Positions 1 to 5,054 of a stretch of 8,921 bases of DNA are shown one piece after another. Made by a program: the position numbers and the translations under genes. The DNA comes from CAZTWC01 sp964617105 [NCBI: uncultured Myxococcia bacterium] (GTDB taxonomy: Bacteria > CAZTWC01): positions 1-8,921 of the forward strand of contig CAZTWC010000148.1 in assembly GCA_964617105.1 (NCBI GenBank). The letters are read 5' to 3'. Position 1 is the first letter of the stretch; each line of letters opens with the position of its first letter. The notes beneath the pieces were generated by a model that saw only the letters and a list, made by a program, of their open reading frames with translations, was not told where the DNA came from and searched no databases.

Positions 1-591
1 CTCTTTAATCCCTTTTTGTGTCAGGGCCCGAACCTCCTGTACCACATTTTCCGGCGGCCGGCTTCTTTCTTTGCCCCGGACATGGGGGACAATGCAATAG
101 GAGCAGAAATTGTCACAGCCTTTCATAATGGTCACATAGCCGGTAACCTGACCTTTCACAGTTGGCAAAGGTTCACTCTCTACAAACAGGGGATCATCCT
201 TGCCGTCCAGGGATATTTGCGGACCTTTACCCTGTTCCAGTTGGGTAAGTAAATCGGGCAGAAGGGGCAGATCACCGCTGCCAAATACCAGGTCTAAGTA
301 AGGGGCTTTCTTCAGCAACTGCCGGCCCATCTGCTGGGCCACGCACCCACCAACCCCAATTTTCAGATTGGGTTTTTTACCTTTGTATTTATGATACCGG
401 CCTAGAGCACTAATCACTTTGTGCTGCGCTTTTTCCCGGATGGAACAGGTATTCAGGATAATCAGGTCGGCATTTTCCGGATTTTGGGTTTCAACAAAGC
501 CCAACGGTTGCAGCACCTCGGTCATTTTTCGGGAATCGTACACATTCATCTGGCAGCCAAAAGTGTGGATATATAGATTTCTTTGCTCCAT
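1..591 (-). CDS. miaB: tRNA-2-methylthio-N6-dimethylallyladenosine synthase MiaB, 5' part (runs off left edge)
   Basis: MiaB is a radical-SAM enzyme that adds a methylthio group to i6A37 of tRNAs reading UNN codons, in the cytoplasm. The first 197 residues are visible. The N-terminal methylthiotransferase domain opens with the motif HTFGCQMN and shows Cys13, Cys49 (NTCSIREKA) and Cys83 (GGCVAQQ), the usual ligands of the auxiliary 4Fe-4S cluster. The radical-SAM cluster motif KGCDNFCSYCIVPHVRG follows, with Cys159, Cys163 and Cys166. The rest of the radical-SAM barrel and the TRAM domain lie beyond base 1. The ATG at 591 gives the usual family N-terminus but has a poor ribosome binding site. 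An in-frame GTG at 630, adding 13 residues and preceded by AGGTAA, is a real alternative. The gene lies 81 nt downstream of cheV on the same strand. The call is secure; the start is less so. Confidence 0.96.
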   Translation of the reverse strand, partial: MEQRNLYIHTFGCQMNVYDSRKMTEVLQPLGFVETQNPENADLIILNTCSIREKAQHKVISALGRYHKYKGKKPNLKIGVGGCVAQQMGRQLLKKAPYLDLVFGSGDLPLLPDLLTQLEQGKGPQISLDGKDDPLFVESEPLPTVKGQVTGYVTIMKGCDNFCSYCIVPHVRGKERSRPPENVVQEVRALTQKGIKE

Positions 592-622
592 ACGATTAAT
601 GCTACCGCAATTAGCCTTTTTA

Positions 623-637
623 GTAAACACTATTTAC
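623..637. promoter_or_regulatory. 15-bp inverted repeat between cheV and miaB
   Basis: GTAAA-cacta-TTTAC is a perfect 5-bp inverted repeat with a 5-nt centre. It lies in the 81-nt cheV-miaB spacer and overlaps the possible GTG start of miaB at 630. It could be a protein-binding site or chance in AT-rich DNA. No convincing sigma-70 promoter was seen beside it, so a regulatory role is only a possibility. Confidence 0.2.
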
Positions 638-672
638 CTGCAAATGTAGTCGCAAATCTGACTGGATAGATT

Positions 673-1641
673 TTATTTGTCTTCTTCGGTAGCGATTCCC
701 AAGAGGTTGTCAACAATGCTGATCAGGATGGAGATTTCTGGCTTGCTGATAAAACCATCAGCGCCAACGCGTTTGGCTTTGAGGCGATTTTCCGCTCCGC
801 CCATGGATGAGAAAAGGATAACTGGCAGTTTTTGCAGGATATCATCGCCTTTCATCCGCTTGACCAGGTGCAAGCCATCCATCTGGGGCATCTCGATATC
901 GGTTACCACCAGATCAACTTTATCCTGTGTTTTGAGGGTATTTTCTCTCAGGCACTCAGCGTAAAACACCAATTTTTGGTAAGCATCCTGGCCATTATTG
1001 GAGATTATTACGTTAAATCCCGCTCTGGTCAAAGTGTCGTTCAACAGGCGGCGGATCATGGCTGAATCGTCAACGATTAAAATATTTAGTTGTTCCCTGC
1101 CTACATTCTCACCCAAGTCTTCAATAGCCTGTTCCGGCACACTGATACTCAGGTTTGGATTGATTTCAGATACGATTTTTTCGAAATCTATCAGCATTAC
1201 AATCCGGTTTTCAAAACGGATTGTGCCTACGATGGATTCTTCGTGCCCCATGCCTAACCGCATGCTGTCCGGTGAATCGACCTGCTCCCAGGATACCCGG
1301 TGAATACGGGAAACCGCATGGACTAAAAAGCCGTTGAGCACATTGTAGAACTCCATAACAATAACCCTGGCGGTTTTAGTATAGTCCTGCTGTTTTCCCA
1401 GCCATTTTCCCAGATTAACCAGGGTCATAACCCGGCCTCGAAAATTGAAAACCCCTTCGATGGCAGGATGGGTATGGGGAATAATGGTTGGTTGGGGGCA
1501 ACGGATTATCTCCCTCACCTTGGCAACGTTAACTCCATAATACCCGATGATTTCCTGGCCGTCTGAGTCTGTTTCGCGGATTTGAAATTCCACGATCTCC
1601 AGTTCATTGGTTCCCGATTCCAGCAGAATTTTTGTTTTCAT
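673..1641 (-). CDS. cheV: Chemotaxis protein CheV (CheW-like coupling domain plus receiver)
   Basis: CheV couples chemoreceptors to the kinase CheA and is itself a phosphorylation target, giving a second adaptation route. The product is 322 residues, normal for the family. Residues about 12-160 form the CheW-like domain, with GYYGVNVAKVREIIR and the typical HPAIEGVFNFRGRV. Residues about 186-315 form a CheY-type receiver: the acidic pair is Asp191-Asp192, the phosphoacceptor Asp248 (VVTDIEMPQMDG), the switch Ser278 or Ser279, and the conserved Lys300 (ISKPE). All key residues are intact, so the receiver should be phosphorylated. It starts 15 nt after the stop of the MutS-like gene, with only a weak GTGGGA ribosome site, so translational coupling is likely. 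No membrane segment or signal peptide is present, so it is cytoplasmic. Confidence 0.95.
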   Translation of the reverse strand: MKTKILLESGTNELEIVEFQIRETDSDGQEIIGYYGVNVAKVREIIRCPQPTIIPHTHPAIEGVFNFRGRVMTLVNLGKWLGKQQDYTKTARVIVMEFYNVLNGFLVHAVSRIHRVSWEQVDSPDSMRLGMGHEESIVGTIRFENRIVMLIDFEKIVSEINPNLSISVPEQAIEDLGENVGREQLNILIVDDSAMIRRLLNDTLTRAGFNVIISNNGQDAYQKLVFYAECLRENTLKTQDKVDLVVTDIEMPQMDGLHLVKRMKGDDILQKLPVILFSSMGGAENRLKAKRVGADGFISKPEISILISIVDNLLGIATEEDK

Positions 1642-1656
1642 ATTTTTCCCACACGC

Positions 1657-3147
1657 TTAAGGTTTAAGAGCCTGGTGGCGAAGTTTTTGGATTATCTCTC
1701 TCATCTGGCGGGAAAGGCTTAATACCTCAGGATTAAACTGGGGGATAGATTTTTCCACCGCCTCGATGCCGTCACTAACTCCTTTGCCAACTACAATCTT
1801 AAAAGAGGAGTGACCGTTTCTCTTTTTTTGAGGATGAAAGTTTTTGACAGTTTTAACTTTTAATAAGGCCGGCAATCTGGGCAGATATTCAAAATGGGTG
1901 GTAAACAGAGTCAGGGCATTAAGTTCCTTTTCAATATACAGTAAAAAGGCGGAGGCCAGGGCTTCACCACCATCCCTGTAACCAGAGGTGCCAGAACCAA
2001 TCTCATCCATTATAATTAGACTTTTATTAGTGGCGTTGGGAAAAATTTTCTGGTCGATGTGTTTCTGTTGCCTGATAAAAGAACTCTCACCGGTTTCGAT
2101 GTTATCTTCGCGGTTCATGCAGGTATAGATATTGTCGAAAACACTCATTTTCACTTCAGTGGCCGGTACAAAACTACCCATTTGAGCCATTATAACTATC
2201 AGGGCCACCTGTTTCATGTATACAGATTTACCACCAGCATTGGGACCGGTCAAAAGTTGCACCAACCGTTTTTGATTCAAGTTGGTATCATTGGGGACAA
2301 AACTGCTGTTTATACAAAAATCTCTTTGGAAATCTACCTCCACCAGAGGGTGGCGCCCCTCCTTGATTTCAATAAAAGCAGGACTTGACGGGTCGATTTG
2401 AGGACAGACATAGTTGTGGGTTTTGGCCAGCAGGGCCAGGCCGCAAAAGGCATCGATTTTCCAAAAAGTGTCACCCAGAATACTCAGTTGATTAAGTATC
2501 TCCATGAAGTTTTTTTCCATCACTTTGCGATCACGCCATGACACCAGCATATTGGAAAGTTCAATCTGATCTTTTTCCAGAATATCTTCGGTAAATTCAG
2601 TAAAAAATTCACTGAGATAACCCATTTCAATTTTGCCCTGGTATCCTGGGGTCAGCAGGGCATTTAGTTTATCATGGTCAGGGGCCAGCAGTTCCACATC
2701 CAACGCCAGGATATTTTTTGCCAAAGCGCGTCCGGTAACGAAAAATTCAATAATTTTCATCTTTCTCAGCCGGAATTCCGCGGTGTTGCGCTCCTCTTTC
2801 GAGAGGGAGATCATCTGATCTTCCGGCAGGTCTACCGGCACCCGGTTCAACATTGGTTTTCTGCGGTCACAGTACCCTTTGACCAGATCGTAAGAATTTT
2901 CACAAACTGCCAGGTTGCGAAGCATCTCATTCAGTATTTGGATATGGTCGATTATAAAGCGAATGGTTTGTTGCCGTTTTTCAATTTCCGGAAAATGATC
3001 CAGAGGATTTAGCATCCACTGCTCCAGCAGGGCTCTGCCACCGCGGGTAATGCAAAAATGGCCCAAAAAGTTGGACATATTTAACTCGCGACGGTTCCAA
3101 GTAGGGACCAGATCCAGTTCAGTTTGTACATTAATTGGCAATTTCAT
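1657..3147 (-). CDS. MutS-like ATPase without mismatch-recognition domain
   Basis: This 496-residue protein matches the core (III) and ATPase (V) domains of the MutS/MSH family. Residues about 15-255 correspond to the lever/clamp domain (ITRGGRALLEQWMLNPL is the usual start of domain III). Residues about 256-480 form the ABC-type ATPase, with ENRHPL-like EGRHPLVE (263-270), Walker A GPNAGGKS at 301-308, GESSF at 353-357, Walker B LIIMDE at 377-382 followed by IGSGTS, and the His-containing FTTHFE at 415-420. Canonical MutS is about 850 residues; the mismatch-binding domain I with its Phe-x-Glu and connector domain II are absent, and so is the Smr nuclease of MutS2. Walker A has Val where MutS usually has Thr after GKS. 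The ATG has AAGGA nine nt upstream (3157-3161). It sits 42 nt after the MinD-like gene and 15 nt before cheV. A role in classical mismatch repair is unlikely; the true role is unknown. Confidence 0.85.
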   Translation of the reverse strand: MKLPINVQTELDLVPTWNRRELNMSNFLGHFCITRGGRALLEQWMLNPLDHFPEIEKRQQTIRFIIDHIQILNEMLRNLAVCENSYDLVKGYCDRRKPMLNRVPVDLPEDQMISLSKEERNTAEFRLRKMKIIEFFVTGRALAKNILALDVELLAPDHDKLNALLTPGYQGKIEMGYLSEFFTEFTEDILEKDQIELSNMLVSWRDRKVMEKNFMEILNQLSILGDTFWKIDAFCGLALLAKTHNYVCPQIDPSSPAFIEIKEGRHPLVEVDFQRDFCINSSFVPNDTNLNQKRLVQLLTGPNAGGKSVYMKQVALIVIMAQMGSFVPATEVKMSVFDNIYTCMNREDNIETGESSFIRQQKHIDQKIFPNATNKSLIIMDEIGSGTSGYRDGGEALASAFLLYIEKELNALTLFTTHFEYLPRLPALLKVKTVKNFHPQKKRNGHSSFKIVVGKGVSDGIEAVEKSIPQFNPEVLSLSRQMREIIQKLRHQALKP

Positions 3148-3189
3148 ATCACGTTATCCTTATCATATAACCCGTTTATCTTTCAATAT

Positions 3190-4464
3190 TTAATTTTTTA
3201 AGAACCGGATTATTTTTTTAAAAGTTCCCTGGGGAGTCCCCATCTCTCTGGGTTCGTATCCTGTTTTTTTAGTAGATTTTTTATCCAGGTTTAACAAGTT
3301 GCCTCCCAGGTTTTTCAAACAGTTTGATACGGTCGCCCTGGGTAATAAGTTTATTACCGGTTGACGCATCTGTTCCGCTTTTCGAATAGAATCTCGGTCA
3401 AAACTAAGGCCGCCCAGATATTTGGGAAAAATACGGTAATCATTTTCATAACTATTGATATTTTCATCAATAATATGGTTTAGTTTATTAAAAATAACCT
3501 GTCCCTGTTTAAGATTATTCAATTGATTGATAATCATAAAGACCTTAAAAGTTTTTGGCCGGTTTTTCCACTTTAAGGTCTTTTTAAATTTTTCCTCTTT
3601 GTAGCGGAAAAACAGAGCTTTTAGGCAGGCATAGCCGCTTACTACATCCAGGGGTGTGGTAAGCACCATCACTTGGTCGGTATAGAGAGCAAAGTCTAAT
3701 ACCAATCTACTGATACCTGCTCCCAGGTCAAAAACAATCAGGTCATACCGGGGGCGTAATTTTTCAAATTCGCGCATAAATTTTAATTTCTGGGCATAGT
3801 TGATGTTAGCCAATTTAAACTCACCCGAATTGCCCCCAATAAAGTCAAAGCCATAGTTGGTTTTGTGGATGATCTCCTGTATACTTTTTTCCTTGTTCAA
3901 AATACTAATTAAAGAATAAGGTGGAAATATACCTACTTTGTTAGATATATCGGCATTACCCATATCTGCGTCTACCAGTAAAATGTTTTTGCCCTTTTGA
4001 GCCAACCAGCAAGAGAGATTTATAGAGCAATGAGTTTTTCCTACCCCTCCCTTGTTGGAAATTAAAGATATAAAACGATTTGAGGGTAAAGGCGCCTCTT
4101 CCGGAGAGTCCATCTCTTTTTTGGCGGGCTCAATTTTTTTTTCCCTGGAAAGCATGGTTTTGGTTTTGCCGCTCAATAGATCAATGGCTATTAAAATCTC
4201 CTCTTTGGAAGCCCGCAAAGGTTTTATTTTGCATCTCGTATAAAATTTTAGCGCTTTCAGGGCATTTGAGTCAGCAGGATCACCCATGGCTACCAATAAC
4301 CTGCCGTTTTGAAACTGTAACGGTAAACTTAAGTGATTACGAGCAAAGACTGGTGAAAATAGATTGAAGGCTTTGGGGTCAAAGGGGTAATTTTTCAAAG
4401 ATATAGATTCTACGCCCACTGTTGTTTTGTAATTAGTTGTGAGTCCATCACTTTTCACTGACAC
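3190..4464 (-). CDS. FlhG/MinD-like ParA ATPase with N-terminal T2SSE_N (MshEN-like) domain
   Basis: This 424-residue protein has two parts. Residues about 18-98 resemble the type II secretion ATPase N-terminal domain (T2SSE_N), best seen at GRLLVAMGDPADSNALKALK; the RLG-type c-di-GMP motif that normally precedes this in MshEN is not present. After a charged linker (100-128), residues 130-390 form a MinD/ParA ATPase: deviant Walker A NKGGVGKT (137-144), DADMGNAD (165-172) and DLGAG (246-250). The segment FDRDSIRKAEQMRQPVINL (355-373) is typical of FlhG. The tail TFKKIIRFLKN could be an amphipathic membrane-targeting helix as in MinD and FlhG. The start is a GTG with GGGGG five nt upstream; an ATG four nt upstream is out of frame and stops after six codons. 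It is the first gene of the MutS-cheV-miaB unit. A placement or regulatory role at a polar machine is inferred. Confidence 0.85.
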   Translation of the reverse strand: MSVKSDGLTTNYKTTVGVESISLKNYPFDPKAFNLFSPVFARNHLSLPLQFQNGRLLVAMGDPADSNALKALKFYTRCKIKPLRASKEEILIAIDLLSGKTKTMLSREKKIEPAKKEMDSPEEAPLPSNRFISLISNKGGVGKTHCSINLSCWLAQKGKNILLVDADMGNADISNKVGIFPPYSLISILNKEKSIQEIIHKTNYGFDFIGGNSGEFKLANINYAQKLKFMREFEKLRPRYDLIVFDLGAGISRLVLDFALYTDQVMVLTTPLDVVSGYACLKALFFRYKEEKFKKTLKWKNRPKTFKVFMIINQLNNLKQGQVIFNKLNHIIDENINSYENDYRIFPKYLGGLSFDRDSIRKAEQMRQPVINLLPRATVSNCLKNLGGNLLNLDKKSTKKTGYEPREMGTPQGTFKKIIRFLKN

Positions 4465-4483
4465 TCATGCCCCCGATGATTTT

Positions 4484-4505
4484 ATAACCTCCACAGGAAG
4501 GTTAT
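4484..4505 (-). promoter_or_regulatory. Leader hairpin upstream of the MinD-like gene
   Basis: ATAACCTCC (4484-4492) and GGAAGGTTAT (4496-4505) form a 9-bp stem with one bulged A and a 3-nt loop. In the minus-strand transcript this lies in the 5' leader, about 20 nt before the GTG start, and its 3' arm contains GGAGGTTAT, a strong Shine-Dalgarno-like sequence. No U-tract follows on either strand, so it is not a standard terminator. It could be a translation control element or a DNA operator. Confidence 0.35.
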
Positions 4506-4538
4506 TTGATTTTTACCAAAGAAAAATCACAATCATAA

Positions 4539-4547
4539 ATTATACCA
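4539..4547 (-). promoter_or_regulatory. Extended -10 sigma-70 promoter for the MinD-like/MutS-like/cheV/miaB unit
   Basis: The minus strand reads TGG-TATAAT, a perfect -10 hexamer (4539-4544) with an extended TGn (4545-4547). A TTGATA lies upstream but 21 nt away, too far to act as a normal -35, so this looks like an extended -10 promoter. Transcription would start near 4531, giving a leader of about 65 nt that includes the hairpin at 4484-4505. Confidence 0.55.
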
Positions 4548-4647
4548 AAAATTATCTTTAAGCACTATCAAAATTTTTCGGGACGCAAGGAGTTGCCAAT
4601 AAATTTTTATCCCGTTTGGCTTTTTTATCATTTTTACAGGAAAAAAC

Positions 4648-4676
4648 TTGACAAATACCAAGGTTGTAACTAAATA
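4648..4676 (+). promoter_or_regulatory. Sigma-70-type promoter for the small plus-strand gene
   Basis: A perfect -35 TTGACA (4648-4653) is followed by exactly 17 nt and the weak -10 TAAATA (4671-4676). The expected start near 4683 gives a leader of about 70 nt before the ATG at 4755. A second match, TTGTAC-N18-TATATT (4711-4740), is less likely because transcription would begin inside the ribosome binding site. Confidence 0.45.
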
Positions 4677-4694
4677 GTTCCTAATTAATTTAGT
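4669..4694. promoter_or_regulatory. Inverted repeat over the -10 region (candidate operator)
   Basis: ACTAAAT (4669-4675) and ATTTAGT (4688-4694) are perfect 7-bp inverted arms separated by 12 nt. The left arm covers the -10 of the plus-strand promoter and the right arm falls just past the expected start site, the usual place for a repressor operator. The centre-to-centre spacing of 19 nt is close to two helical turns. AT-rich composition makes chance a fair alternative. Confidence 0.35.
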
Positions 4695-4754
4695 GGTATT
4701 TTTTTCAACTTTGTACAAGTCCAAAACTTGGTTCTATATTTATCGAGGTTGTGT

Positions 4755-5054
4755 ATGAAAGAAGAACAATTTTGCAGGCAACATGGTTGTTCCCAGATGG
4801 CATCTATGAAAGGCTTCTGCCGGAGGCATTATATCAAAAATTGGAAATTGCTAAAAATGGTTGAAATACATGGAAATAGCGCCCGCCTGTTCAAATTGCT
4901 GGAGGATGATACTGTGTCTGCCAGCGAATATTTAGAAATCATGGCCTCCGGGACGCTTAATTTCAATGAGAGAGATACTAAATCCGCAGACTTACGGCGG
5001 GGAGATAACATTCGTGACTTAAATTTTGACGAAGGTAATAGCAATTATTTTTGA
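4755..5054 (+). CDS. Small protein with an N-terminal Cys/His (putative zinc-binding) motif
   Basis: This is the only plus-strand gene in the window. The 99-residue product begins with a cluster Cys7, His10, Cys12, Cys22, His25 in CRQHGC...GFCRRHY, that is C-x4-C-x9-C-x2-H. The shape recalls small zinc-binding motifs of the type C-x4-C...GLC..HY found in many short bacterial and phage proteins; I do not know a defined function. The remaining 70 residues are charged, with a probable helix at about 49-70, and end in a polar, likely disordered tail. ATG 4755 was chosen over an upstream in-frame ATG at 4728 because GAGG lies six nt before it and the Cys motif follows directly. It has its own promoter region with inverted repeats, and its last 10 nt overlap the end of the convergent 603-residue gene. 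A regulatory protein is possible but unproven. Confidence 0.7.
   Translation: MKEEQFCRQHGCSQMASMKGFCRRHYIKNWKLLKMVEIHGNSARLFKLLEDDTVSASEYLEIMASGTLNFNERDTKSADLRRGDNIRDLNFDEGNSNYF

Noticed and set aside
2059-2388. Plus-strand open frame of 109 codons inside the MutS-like gene
   Set aside because: It is antisense to well-conserved ATPase motifs, so it is a coding shadow; the same holds for the other plus-strand frames within cheV, the MinD-like gene and the 603-residue gene.
4585-4598. Sigma-54-like TGGCA-ACTCC-TTGC on the minus strand
   Set aside because: The distance between the GG and GC elements is one base short of the strict sigma-54 spacing, and a better sigma-70 extended -10 lies closer to the gene.
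4595-4626. GCCAA/TTGGC hairpin followed by T6 on the plus strand
   Set aside because: The stem is only 5 bp with a 16-nt loop, and no plus-strand gene ends before it.
4533-4724. 63-codon minus-strand open frame in the divergent spacer
   Set aside because: It is in very AT-rich DNA, has no ribosome site or recognisable motif, and overlaps the promoters of both flanking genes.
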